From: Methylobacterium fujisawaense
Lineage (GTDB): Bacteria > Pseudomonadota > Alphaproteobacteria > Rhizobiales > Beijerinckiaceae
Direction of reading: 5' to 3'
Assembly (NCBI RefSeq): GCF_014138435.1
Contig: NZ_JACJIM010000002.1
Coordinates: 1-64,000, forward strand
Length of the DNA: 64,000 bases
Shown: positions 42,819-51,149 of the stretch, piece by piece
How positions within the stretch are numbered: position 1 is the first letter of the stretch
Layout of the letters: each line of letters opens with the position of its first letter
Made by a program: the position numbers and the translations under genes
Notes under the pieces: generated by a model
The model's database searches: none
What the model was told of the DNA's origin: nothing
The model's input: only the letters and a program-made list of their open reading frames with translations

Positions 42819-42983
42819 ATGCTTGATGTCGCCTTCTGGTGGTGCGTAGCCGTGGCGATGACCGGATCGGTCGGCCTGGTCGGCATTGCCCTCGTCGCCG
42901 GACGCACGGTCCGATCGCAGCCGCGCGGCGTTCCGCTCTCCCGGAGCGAGCCGCTCGTCCTGCGTCACTTCGGTCGGGCTTGA
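42819..42983 (+). CDS. Possible 54-residue membrane peptide
   Basis: An N-terminal hydrophobic helix (LDVAFWWCVAVAMTGSVGLV, then GIALVAG) is followed by a basic tail with RTVRSQPRGVPLSRS. GGAG lies 15 bp upstream, a loose fit. It lies just left of the tRNA-Pro fragment. This is a single-pass membrane protein, if real. Confidence 0.35.
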   Translation: MLDVAFWWCVAVAMTGSVGLVGIALVAGRTVRSQPRGVPLSRSEPLVLRHFGRA

Positions 42984-43053
42984 TGGAGGGAGCCTGCGGG
43001 CACGGCGGCCGCTACAGAAAGTCCGCGACCGGCTGAGCGTCGCAGAAGAAAAA

Positions 43054-43098
43054 TGGTCGGAGTGGCCGGACTTGAACCGACGACCCCCTGTCCCCCAG
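43054..43098 (-). other. tRNA-Pro(GGG) 3' fragment, candidate attachment site
   Basis: Read on the minus strand, 45 nt match a tRNA from the anticodon loop (CTGGGGG, anticodon GGG) through the ACAGG stem strand, the T-arm (GTCGG-TTCAAGT-CCGGC) and acceptor strand CACTCCG to ACCA. The sequence 5' of this (43099 onward) does not complete the anticodon stem, D-arm or acceptor, so only the 3' part exists. Such duplicated 3' tRNA ends are scars of tyrosine-integrase elements. The CCA end points left, so the element should lie to the right, where the accessory genes and prophage are. T-rich sequence follows the CCA end. Confidence 0.75.
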
Positions 43099-43622
43099 TT
43101 TGGCCGTGCCCGTTGAAATTCCACAACAATTTTGCCAACGGCCGGACTAGAAGCGTACTGAAAAAACAGCGTTTTCTGGCCCCGCTGCAAACGAATCGCA
43201 TTGGTGTGAGACCGGACTGCGAGCGTTCCCAATGTGGCGAGATCCGCCTGAGGTAAGTGATGCCGCGATGAAGGGAATGCGGCGCTGAACCTGAATCGCT
43301 ACGGTGTGAGACGCTCGGCTGAAGGCCCCTTGCAACCCTAGCCGGCCGCCCCGATCACCCTCGGCCTTGTCCGAAACCGGTCATTCGTCGGCGGACGGGC
43401 AACTTGCGCTCGAGGCAGCAAGCGGCCCCCGTCTCATCGCCCTGAACAGGACATCCGACCTCAAGCCTTGGTTGGCGATGCGATCCGCTCTTACCGAGGA
43501 CACGAGACGGCCGGGCCCTGCAAAGCCGTGCCGACCCTCTCCGCGATCACTCGGTCGACCGTGTCCGGTCACGCCGGCGTGCTGGCAGCCGACATCCTGG
43601 GCACGGCGTGCGGACCGGCCGG
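43099..43622. other. Intergenic region right of the tRNA fragment
   Basis: About 520 bp hold no supported gene. The first 200 bp have lower GC than the surroundings, as expected near an element boundary. A frame at 43367-43648 on the plus strand reads as Arg/Pro/Ser-rich shadow sequence antisense to the 3' end of the CheB-CheR gene. Confidence 0.45.
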
Positions 43623-46190
43623 TCATTCCTGCTCCAGCAAGTTCGTGAAGCTGGCGACAATCCCGGGCATCTGGCTGCCCTTGCGGGACGAGGCAATCAA
43701 CCGGACCCTGTAGCGCGCCCCGTCCGCCCCCTCGACTATCCGCTCGGAGGGCCGGTTTGCCCTCAGCACCGCCGGGATCTCGTCCAGCAGCCATGTCAGG
43801 GGGATCGGCGCCGAGAAGTTGCGCAGGGACCGGCCGACGTCGCTCGGCTGCAAGCCGAAGATCTGCGCCGCTGCGCTGGTGAACATGCGAATGCGGAGAT
43901 CCGACGTCAATAGCACGCTCGCGACGTTCATGCCCTCGAACAGCGTAGCCTGATCGTCGATCAATTGGTCGATGGCCTCGATCTTGGACGCGAGCTCGAA
44001 ATTCACCGTCTGAAGCTCCTCGTTCAGAGACTGCGTCTCCTCCTTCGAAGCCTCGAGCTCCTCGTTGGCGGCCTGCATCTCCTCGTTGACGGAGTGGAGT
44101 TCCTCATTCGAGGATTTGAGCTCCTCAAGGGAGGTCTCGTATTCTTCGATCACAGCTTGAAGCCGTTCGCGCGTGACGCTCAATTCGCGCTCCAGGCCTT
44201 GGAGCGCCGTGTCCCGCTCGTTCGCCTCGAGCGCTTGCTGGCGTTCCTTCTCCAAGGGTGCGGCGGCCTCTTTGAACACGACCAGGAACAGTGGCTCGAT
44301 TGCGCCGGGCGTGTTCAGCGGCTTGACCACCAGGGAGATCGATTGGAAACGGCCGTCCGGCAGCTCGACGCCTATGCCGTCCCGAACGACCAGGGTGTTG
44401 CCCTCGATCGCCTCGCGCAGGGCCGTCCGGAGATCCAGCCGCAGGCCCTTGCGCGCCATCGCGGCCAGCTCCCGGGTCGGCTGGCCAGGCACGACCTCGA
44501 GGTGATCGCCGATCCGCGACGAATAGTGCACGGCCTCGCCGGTCCGCGTCACGACCGCGTGGGGCGGCGTGAACTCGGACAGCATCTGCGTCTCGACCGC
44601 GTGCCGCAGGGCCGCGTGCGTCGTCACGTTCCGCCGCTGCGCCTGGCCCACACTCCCAAAGATCGGCGGTTCCGCCCCGGATATCGGCCGCAACCGGACG
44701 GGCGGGATCGCGTCGCGAGCCTGGAAAATGCGGTGCTGCTTGTCGATCGTCTCGAACAGGTCCTCGAACCGCGTCACGTTCTCGGACATGCCGATGAACA
44801 GGTAGCCGCGTGGACGCAGGGCGTAGTGCAGCACCGGCAACAACTGCTGCTGGGCCTCGATGCCGAGGTAGATCATCAGGTTGCGGCAGGAGACGAGATC
44901 GAGGCGTGAGAACGGCGGGTCCCGCAGCACGCTGTGAGGGGCGAAGGTGCACAGGTCGCGTACGGCCTTCGCGACGACCGCGCTGTCGCCTTCGACGACG
45001 AAGTGCTGCGCGATCCGCTCGGAAGAGACGGCGGACAGGTAGGCGCTCGGGTAGCGGCCAGTCCGCGCGACTGTGAGCGCGCGCTCGTCGATGTCGGTGG
45101 CGAAGATCTGCACGCGCGGCGGATCCGCCAGGGTGAGCATGTGCTCGCGCAGGAGGATGGCCAGGGAGTAGACCTCCTCGCCGGTCGAGCAGGCCGGCAC
45201 CCAGATCCGTACGACATCGGTCGCCGCGCGTGCGTCGAGCAATTTGGGGATGACCTGGGTGGTCAGGGCCTCGAAGGCCGCGGTGTCGCGGAAGAAGTTC
45301 GTCACGCCGATCAGCAGGTCCCGGAACAGCACCCCGACCTCAGCCGGGTCGGCACGCAGAAGCTTGAGGTAGCCGTCCGGCCCGGCCGCGCCGACGACGC
45401 TGATGCGCCGTTGCAGGCGCCGCACGAAGGTGCTGGGCTTGTACCCCGAGAAGTCGTGGCCGACCTGCCGGCGGAGGATGGTGAAGATCTCGGTGAGGAA
45501 CTCGGCGTCGTGCTCCCGCGGGACCGCGTCGACCTGCGCGTCCGGCGCGGCGGCGACGTGCGCAGCGACATGCGCGGCGATCCGGTCGCCCATATGCTCG
45601 GCCATCTCGCCGAAATCGACGAAGCCGGTCCGCAGCGAGCTGAGCGGCATGTCGGCGGTCTCGGGGCCGTAGCCATCCGCGGTCTGGGCCAGGGTCAGGC
45701 CTCCGTGCTCCTTGATCGCCTTGACGCCGATGGCGCCGTCGCCGTCGCCGCCGGACAGGATGACGCCGACCGCGCGCTCGCCCTGGTCGAGGGCCAGGGC
45801 GGTTAGGAAAATGTCGATCGGCTTGGTCTCGCGGGCCGCCCCGAGCGGTGTCAAGGTCAGCCGGCCGTTCGCGATGCCCATGACGCAACCGGGCGGCATG
45901 ACGTAGACGGTGCCCGGCTCGACCGGCACACCGTCGGCGGCGGCCTCGACCTTGAGCGGCGTGAGCCGCGCCAGCACGTCCGGGAGCAGGCTCTTGTGCT
46001 CCCGGCCGAGATGCGTGACGACGACGAAGGCGGCCCTGAGCGTCTCCGGCACTCCGCGGAAGAAGCCCCGCATCGCCTCGATGCCGCCCGCGGATGCACC
46101 GATGCCGACGATCGGAAAGTGGTCCTGATCTATCACCGCGTTCTGAACCTTCGGATCGAGGCCGCGCCGTTCGTTGGGTCCCGGCATCAT
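43623..46190 (-). CDS. CheB-CheR fusion protein with C-terminal PAS domain
   Basis: This 855-residue fusion of chemotaxis methylesterase and methyltransferase lacks a receiver domain. The CheB part (residues 20-210) has GIGASAGG with the nucleophilic Ser, VVTHLGREH and SGGDGDGAIG. The CheR part (about 215-480) has GVTNFFRDTAAF and the SAM motif VRIWVPACSTGEEVYSLAIL. A second region with a PAS-like fold is followed by a long Glu-rich coiled coil (LEELKSSNEELHSVNEEMQA) and a final PAS domain, after which the protein ends. Larger relatives continue into a histidine kinase, which is missing here. Two adjacent ATG codons occur at 46190 and 46187. Confidence 0.92.
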   Translation of the reverse strand: MMPGPNERRGLDPKVQNAVIDQDHFPIVGIGASAGGIEAMRGFFRGVPETLRAAFVVVTHLGREHKSLLPDVLARLTPLKVEAAADGVPVEPGTVYVMPPGCVMGIANGRLTLTPLGAARETKPIDIFLTALALDQGERAVGVILSGGDGDGAIGVKAIKEHGGLTLAQTADGYGPETADMPLSSLRTGFVDFGEMAEHMGDRIAAHVAAHVAAAPDAQVDAVPREHDAEFLTEIFTILRRQVGHDFSGYKPSTFVRRLQRRISVVGAAGPDGYLKLLRADPAEVGVLFRDLLIGVTNFFRDTAAFEALTTQVIPKLLDARAATDVVRIWVPACSTGEEVYSLAILLREHMLTLADPPRVQIFATDIDERALTVARTGRYPSAYLSAVSSERIAQHFVVEGDSAVVAKAVRDLCTFAPHSVLRDPPFSRLDLVSCRNLMIYLGIEAQQQLLPVLHYALRPRGYLFIGMSENVTRFEDLFETIDKQHRIFQARDAIPPVRLRPISGAEPPIFGSVGQAQRRNVTTHAALRHAVETQMLSEFTPPHAVVTRTGEAVHYSSRIGDHLEVVPGQPTRELAAMARKGLRLDLRTALREAIEGNTLVVRDGIGVELPDGRFQSISLVVKPLNTPGAIEPLFLVVFKEAAAPLEKERQQALEANERDTALQGLERELSVTRERLQAVIEEYETSLEELKSSNEELHSVNEEMQAANEELEASKEETQSLNEELQTVNFELASKIEAIDQLIDDQATLFEGMNVASVLLTSDLRIRMFTSAAAQIFGLQPSDVGRSLRNFSAPIPLTWLLDEIPAVLRANRPSERIVEGADGARYRVRLIASSRKGSQMPGIVASFTNLLEQE

Positions 46191-46225
46191 GCGTTCTCGC
46201 CCAACGTCGAGGATGGCCGCGCGGA

Positions 46226-46480
46226 TCAACTTTGGTGCGTGGCTTCCTGCACGACGTAGGCGAGGCAGCGTGCCCGGGCCTCGGGGCTCTTCAGCCGCAC
46301 GAACAACCGCAGCAGCGCCACCGCTTCGGCGAGATGATTCGCGCCCTCATCGACAGTTTCGATTGCCGGCATATCGGCAGGATCGGGCGTCAGAAAGGTC
46401 GCGACCGGGACGCCCAGGGTCTGGGCGATGCGGAATAGAGAGCCGCGGGCGTCGTCTTGCGGATCGTCACCGTTCATCAT
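46226..46480 (-). CDS. Small protein resembling the C-terminus of XRE regulators
   Basis: This 84-residue protein has a good ribosome site (GGAAAGG). Its core SLFRIAQTLGVPVATFLTPD and LLRLFVRLKSPEARARCLAY resemble the C-terminal tail that follows the helix-turn-helix in small XRE regulators, but no DNA-binding domain is present. It may be a stand-alone dimerisation partner or a remnant. It lies 35 bp upstream of the CheB-CheR gene and may be co-transcribed. Confidence 0.55.
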   Translation of the reverse strand: MMNGDDPQDDARGSLFRIAQTLGVPVATFLTPDPADMPAIETVDEGANHLAEAVALLRLFVRLKSPEARARCLAYVVQEATHQS

Positions 46481-46511
46481 GACCTTTCCGCCGATCCCTG
46501 CGTCGCGTCGA

Positions 46512-46841
46512 TCAATGCATAGCGATCCCGGCCGACCGCGGTCCAATCACGCCAGCGACGCGACGCCCGACATGATTGAGCACACGCCCGAGAAGCAGGC
46601 GGGTCTGGGTGTCGGTATCGTCTTCCGCGGCCTCGTAGGCATCGATCAGGCTTGTTACCAACCGTTTCGAGGGGCCTGGGTGGTCGCTCTCATTGGGTGC
46701 CTGCGGTCGAGCGGTGTCTTGTTCGCGGGCGCGCCGCACGAGATCGCGGGAAGCCTGGAGCGTCCGCCGCGTCTCCTCGGCTGCCGCACGCAGCTCACGG
46801 GCAACCTCAAGGTACCGATCTGCGTGAGGGCGGTCGGTCAT
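46512..46841 (-). CDS. Hypothetical helical protein
   Basis: This 109-residue protein is charged and helical (HADRYLEVARELRAAAEETR, then RTLQASRDLVRRAREQ), with an N-terminal coiled-coil tendency. The start follows CGGAGC. It is not a recognised family. It precedes the XRE-tail protein gene on the same strand. Upstream, 46842-47206 (365 bp) holds no supported gene. Confidence 0.5.
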   Translation of the reverse strand: MTDRPHADRYLEVARELRAAAEETRRTLQASRDLVRRAREQDTARPQAPNESDHPGPSKRLVTSLIDAYEAAEDDTDTQTRLLLGRVLNHVGRRVAGVIGPRSAGIAMH

Positions 46842-47206
46842 GGGCGCTCCGAGTTGCACTGCATGCCCGCGCGTGGACGACTTCAGCGCGGAGCCTGGTA
46901 TCGTGCACTCAATTTCTGGGTGCATCAATCCGAAGATCGATTTCGATCGCAATAAGAGGGATCAATCGTCAGCATCCATCATAAGTTGGTTCTTCCAGCT
47001 TTTCGCATGAGGCGAAGGGATGCGAGGATACGCGTCAAATTTCCAGGTCACCTCTTCGCCAACCACCGCAAAGCGGACCGTTCCAGGGTTTGCCTAGGGT
47101 CGAGGACGGGTGGGACGGCGATGTCTCATACATCGCCAAACCGCCCGAAAACGGACCGGCAGAAATCCACCCCAAACCGTCGTGAAGACGGATGGCACGC
47201 ACCCGA

Positions 47207-47667
47207 TGCGTACGCCACCGGCAGCTCCCTCCACCTGCGTCGTGTAGCCCGGTGCCCGTATCCCGAACGTTGTGCGCAGCGCCGGCTTTCCAGCTCCGCC
47301 CGCGCCGGCACCATTGCGCCGCGGCCCCAGCGCGCGTTGTAGGCGTCCAGAGCCGCCATCAGCGGACCGTGTCCGGTCCAGCGCGCCGACGCACGCGGAG
47401 AGTGCGACAGTGGCGCGAGGCGCGGTCGTGGATGCCGGCGCCCTCCATGGACGAGCCCCTGATCCGCCACAGGAAGGTGGCGGGCGGGTTCGGCACGAGC
47501 CAGCGCGGCAGCTCCAGCGCGCCCTCCAGGAAATCGTCGGCGGGCGACGGGAAGCCGGCGCACAGCGCCTGCCCGATCAGGGGCACGCGGACGGCGTCGG
47601 GGCTTTCGACCAGCAGCACGTCGATCGGGTGGATCGGCACGGGGCTCAGGCCGTCCCGGCGCGGCAT
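47207..47667 (-). pseudogene. Decayed umuDC (DNA polymerase V) remnant
   Basis: From 47667 to about 47425 the minus strand encodes a UmuD-like piece: LCAGFPSPADDFLEGALELP, then LVPNPPATFLWRIRGSSMEG followed by AGIHD. It includes the self-cleavage site region and the Ser of the S24 peptidase, then loses the frame before the catalytic Lys. From about 47362 to 47207, in another frame, comes a UmuC C-terminal piece (MAALDAYNARWGRGAMVPAR, later RRRWRELPVAYA). The middle of both genes, including the whole polymerase domain, is deleted. This was an error-prone polymerase cassette, typical of plasmids and islands. Confidence 0.7.
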
Positions 47668-47867
47668 CGCGCGTATCCGCGGGATATCAGCCGGCCCTGG
47701 GCGAGCACGCGCGCTTCGGCGTCTTGCAGGTCGGTGAGCGCATCCTCCACCGCCCGAACGAGGGCGGCCCAGGCATCGCCGGAGGCGGCCCGGTGATAGG
47801 CCAGGGCGATCACCTCGGCCTCGGACAGACGGATCTCCACAGACGGTTCGTGCCGTTGGGCATGCAT
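47646..47867 (-). CDS. Small hypothetical helical protein
   Basis: This 73-residue protein has an orderly amphipathic pattern (SVEIRLSEAEVIALAYHRAA, then SGDAWAALVRAVEDALTDLQ). It is probably cytoplasmic. Its 3' end overlaps the UmuD remnant by 22 bp. No function is recognised. Confidence 0.5.
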   Translation of the reverse strand: MHAQRHEPSVEIRLSEAEVIALAYHRAASGDAWAALVRAVEDALTDLQDAEARVLAQGRLISRGYARCRAGTA

Positions 47868-47991
47868 CCGGATCACAACCTCGACTAGAACACATCGGGA
47901 ACAAAGCCCGATGGTGGGGCGTGGTTCAATGGCCGTGTCGGATCCCGCGGAGATCGCAGTGGGCACGTGTGGAGAGGTCGGGAAAACGCCA

Positions 47992-48237
47992 ATGCCGCGG
48001 AGGCTTTATCGCTTCCACTGCCTGGGAGGCGGTGATGCCGTGTTCGACCTGCAGGGGCGGTGGCTGTCGAGCATCCGCGAGATCCGGCAGCACGCGGACC
48101 GGGTGGCGCTGGGCCTGATGGAGGGGGGCGGCTGTCAGGACTGGACCGTGTGGTCGGTGGACGTGCGCGATGCCGCAGGCCGGCCCGTGCTGTTCCGCGC
48201 GTTCACTGCGGTACGGGTCGGCAGCAAGTCGGCGTAA
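47992..48237 (+). CDS. DUF6894-like small protein
   Basis: This 81-residue protein fits the DUF6894 pattern common in Methylobacterium and Bradyrhizobium: an N-terminal MPRRLYRFHCLGGGDAVFD, a central helix (SSIREIRQHADRVALGLMEG) and a terminal strand pair (WSVDVRDAAGRPVLFRAFTA). The usual central acidic ELPD segment is replaced by LQGRWLS, so the match is partial. The function of the family is unknown. Confidence 0.6.
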   Translation: MPRRLYRFHCLGGGDAVFDLQGRWLSSIREIRQHADRVALGLMEGGGCQDWTVWSVDVRDAAGRPVLFRAFTAVRVGSKSA

Positions 48238-48253
48238 GGACGGGAGCCGCACC

Positions 48254-48505
48254 ATGGCGATGACGACCAGCTTCGTGGTGCAGCCGTTCGAGATCCACCG
48301 CAAGCGCCTGCGCCCGGCCCGCCAGGAGCCGGCGCAGACGGAGAGCGGCGCGCTGAAGAAGGCCGAGACCCTGGCCAAGCGGATGCCTGGCGCGGCGGCG
48401 CTGAAGGTGGTGGCCGACGACGAGACCGGCGAACTGGAGGGCGTCACGATCCTCGGCCAGTGGGGCGAGGTGCCGGACGACTTCGCCGAGAGCCTGCAGG
48501 GCTGA
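48254..48505 (+). CDS. Small hypothetical protein
   Basis: This 83-residue protein starts 16 bp after the DUF6894-like gene, so the two probably form a small operon. A beta-strand start (TTSFVVQPFEIHRKRLRPAR) is followed by a helix and an acidic C-terminus (KVVADDETGELEGVTILGQW). It is not recognised but has the codon use of its neighbours. Confidence 0.6.
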   Translation: MAMTTSFVVQPFEIHRKRLRPARQEPAQTESGALKKAETLAKRMPGAAALKVVADDETGELEGVTILGQWGEVPDDFAESLQG

Positions 48506-48508
48506 GCG

Positions 48509-48775
48509 TCAGCCGCGCCGCTTGGCGGCGAACTCCCAGACCGGCGGTCCCCAGGTCTGACCCGGCTTGGTCCGGTCGACGCAGAAGCGGTCGAACACGA
48601 TCCGGTTGGGCTCCACGGCGATCGCCGGCCGGTCGTTAACCATCAGGGTGCCCGCATACACGACGCGCAGGACGCCGTGCTCCGGGTGACCGCCGAATAA
48701 CGGCTCGGCCGTCCAGCCGAGCCGAGGCGCCTCTGCGCCGTGCCGGTCGAGGAAGGCCAGCGCGCTCGTCCGCAT
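48509..48775 (-). CDS. Hypothetical protein, possibly truncated at its 5' end
   Basis: This 88-residue protein (GWTAEPLFGGHPEHGVLRVV, later GQTWGPPVWEFAAKR) is convergent with the small operon. The reading frame stays open upstream of the first ATG with protein-like sequence (RTVLPATFCWRDQIARLFEG, then ASPCRYLLPARWSAM) to about 48880, yet no standard start codon is found there. Either an ancestral start was lost or the gene is a fragment. The gap 48776-49092 holds nothing else. Confidence 0.5.
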   Translation of the reverse strand: MRTSALAFLDRHGAEAPRLGWTAEPLFGGHPEHGVLRVVYAGTLMVNDRPAIAVEPNRIVFDRFCVDRTKPGQTWGPPVWEFAAKRRG

Positions 48776-49092
48776 CGCCGACCATCTCGCCGGCAGGAGA
48801 TACCGGCACGGCGAGGCGCCCTCGAACAGGCGCGCGATTTGATCGCGCCAGCAGAAGGTGGCGGGCAGTACGGTGCGCCGATCAAGTCGGTGCGGGCGCT
48901 TCAGGGGCTCGGGCCTGTCGAGGAGCGAACACGGTTCGGACCCTGCGCGGCGCGATGGTTCGTGATGCCGCCCGGATGCGATCTGCTCGCAGAGATCGGG
49001 ACGGGTCAGCCACCTGAGACTTAAAGGTCACGCGCCGCGTGCTCTCCGAGTTGGATGCGCAATTTCAGGCTTGCGGAACTATGTCCCTGTGA

Positions 49093-49926
49093 GTGTATAG
49101 CAGTATTATCAGTCGCAACCGAAATTGGTTCGATGTTGGATATTTGGCAGAACTCATGTTCGAATTCAGAGGCTACAATATCCCTATCGATCTATTGAAC
49201 ATGACGGGAGGTGGGACCGACAGCTTCGAGGCTATTTCCGACGGTCATATATATCTCCTGAGGGAAATGTTGCGTCTTGATAGCAAGCACAATGTCTTGG
49301 AGATCGGCTGCGGCATTGGTCGCGATGCCATTCCATTGACGAAGGTCCTGAGTGATCAAAGCAGATATCTTGGCATTGACATCATCGAAAGATCAATCAA
49401 CTGGTGCAACGAAAATATTAACGCAAAGTATTCAAATTTCAAATTCGTACATTTCGATATCAAGGACCAGTTGCACAATCCTCATGGAACACGAACCCTG
49501 GACGAGTTCGAAATTCCTTGCGCATCAGACTCGATCGATCGAATAATATTGTGGTCGGTGTTCACGCACATGGCAGAACATGATATCTCATTTTACCTCA
49601 AGGAATTCAGGCGGGTATTGAAGCCGGGCGGGTTGGTCTTCGCCACCTTCTTCATCATTAACGACGAAATCGCCGCATCGGCGCGTGCGACGAACCGGAC
49701 GATTTTCGATCTGCGCTTCGAGCATCTTTACGCCGATGGCTGCTTCATCAACGATCCTGTTCACCCGATGGGTGCTGTTGCTTACACCGTGCCGAAGGTC
49801 AGGCAGATCGTCGAGGCGAGCGAACTCAAATTTCGATACCCGATCCTGTTCGGATCATGGTCTGGGCTGTTCCCATCGTCAGCGACCGACGCGGGCCAAG
49901 ACGCTCTCGTGCTCTACAAGGCCTAG
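49093..49926 (+). CDS. Class I SAM-dependent methyltransferase, AT-rich and probably acquired
   Basis: This 277-residue methyltransferase has motif I VLEIGCGIGRDA near residue 72, an acidic strand-2 end (YLGIDIIERS), motif III-like RIILWSVFTHM and post-I YLKEFRRVLKPGGLVFATFF. The substrate is unknown; relatives lie in surface-polysaccharide loci. Base composition is much lower in GC than any other gene here, mainly in the first 600 bp, and codon use is unlike the neighbours. The GTG start gives the best N-terminus; an ATG at 49156 would drop 21 residues. No ribosome site stands out. Confidence 0.85.
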   Translation: MYSSIISRNRNWFDVGYLAELMFEFRGYNIPIDLLNMTGGGTDSFEAISDGHIYLLREMLRLDSKHNVLEIGCGIGRDAIPLTKVLSDQSRYLGIDIIERSINWCNENINAKYSNFKFVHFDIKDQLHNPHGTRTLDEFEIPCASDSIDRIILWSVFTHMAEHDISFYLKEFRRVLKPGGLVFATFFIINDEIAASARATNRTIFDLRFEHLYADGCFINDPVHPMGAVAYTVPKVRQIVEASELKFRYPILFGSWSGLFPSSATDAGQDALVLYKA

Positions 49927-50502
49927 GGCTGCGGCTAAGGGGCCGTCACAGTGAAAGCGCCACGCGGCGGCTGCCGGCGGAACTGAAACAAAGAAGAGTG
50001 CCTCGGCCGAAGCCGGGGCTATCAAACGGGCGCGATCTGGGGGCCGTCCCCCATTTGGAGCACCGGCTCGCCAGGCCCCGATAGGCTCCCTGGACAGGGA
50101 GAGCCTGATCTCACCAACGTCTGGGCCGGGCCGATACGCAAGGCGGCTCGGGCTCAGGACGTCCGCGGCGGTCACCGGGCCATACCGGCCGGGCTCAGGA
50201 TAGTACCGCACCGGGTATCGGGGCACGAAGCAGCCCAGCGCGGCGGCGAGGCTGAAGATTGGTCCGGGAAGAGGCGGGCAGAGCGTCGCAAGCCGTGGGC
50301 TCATTGCCTCACGGACGGCGCAGGCGGGGCCGCAAAACGCGACGTCGTTCATCATCGAGCAGGAATGCGAGCATGAAGGGGCTATGCCGGACGAGAAGGG
50401 AATGGAGCGTTACCGACACAGCATCGAGGGGCTTGCGCCGTCGCACTGATCCCAACTGCCGCCTCGTGGAAGAGGCTCTGAAGGCGGGCGGCCGTAGGTA
50501 AG
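49927..50502. other. Region without a supported gene
   Basis: About 575 bp contain overlapping frames on both strands, the longest on the minus strand from 50355. None has a good ribosome site or recognisable sequence. Composition returns to high GC after the methyltransferase. Confidence 0.4.
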
Positions 50503-50745
50503 CTATTGATCAAGTGCGAGAGCATCGCGGGCCATCCGGCTGACCATAGCTTCACGCTTCGCTTGACGCAGTATGATGCGGGCTGCAGCATGAGCGTTAG
50601 CGGCGCGCAGATGAGCCTGCGGGCCGCCGTCACGAACAGCGCGTCGAGCCAAAGCACGGAACCATCGGATATTGGCTAGGGCGACCGCGCGCCGATGCAG
50701 AGCGCCTCCTAGGTTGACCGAGGCGGCGGTGATGCGAGTAGACAT
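50503..50745 (-). CDS. Possible small basic helical protein
   Basis: This 80-residue frame gives an Ala/Arg-rich helical protein (VNLGGALHRRAVALANIRWF, then RALARRAVRDGG, and IILRQAKREAMVSRMARDAL). The composition is even and Leu/Ile are well placed for helices, which mildly supports it. There is no clear ribosome site and no known family. Confidence 0.35.
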   Translation of the reverse strand: MSTRITAASVNLGGALHRRAVALANIRWFRALARRAVRDGGPQAHLRAANAHAAARIILRQAKREAMVSRMARDALALDQ

Positions 50746-50843
50746 CCGTCAGATCCGCGGCGGACAACCTACGCTTTCCGCCTAACGCACGCTTCGGAGT
50801 ACGCTGTGGCTCGAAGCACATCAGTGAGGCATCGCACATTTGA

Positions 50844-51149
50844 ATGAAGGCAGCCGCCCTCGCCACCCTCGCTCTCGTCGCCGCCGCCGATGGGGCGCAA
50901 GCTCAGCAGCAGCTTCCGACTGTCCCCGAGCTGCTGACGGCTGAGGTGAAGGCCGCGCAGGCCTGCGAGGGCTCTGGAGATCCGGCCATCATACGGGAAC
51001 AGTGCCGGCTCCGCGATCGGCTCAGCGGCCGCCTTGCTCAGGCCGGCTACTGTTATGGCCGGAAGGGACAAGCTGAGGGAAAAATGGAATGGCACGCCTG
51101 CCAGCCGGATTCGATCTATGAAGACGACATCGAGGCGGTGACGCGCTGA
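50844..51149 (+). CDS. Small secreted protein with four cysteines
   Basis: This 101-residue protein has a signal peptide (KAAALATLALVAAADGAQAQ, cleavage after AQA). The mature part has four Cys (QACEG, EQCRL, GYCYG, WHACQ) that could form two disulfides, and a short acidic C-terminus. It is probably periplasmic, with unknown function. Confidence 0.65.
   Translation: MKAAALATLALVAAADGAQAQQQLPTVPELLTAEVKAAQACEGSGDPAIIREQCRLRDRLSGRLAQAGYCYGRKGQAEGKMEWHACQPDSIYEDDIEAVTR

Noticed and set aside
43053-43256. Short protein beginning MVGVAGLEPTTPCPP
   Set aside because: This peptide is the typical spurious translation across a tRNA 3' end on the opposite strand. The underlying DNA is the tRNA-Pro fragment.
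49879-50355. 158-residue minus-strand frame after the methyltransferase
   Set aside because: It overlaps the methyltransferase 3' end antisense, has no ribosome site and no recognisable sequence.
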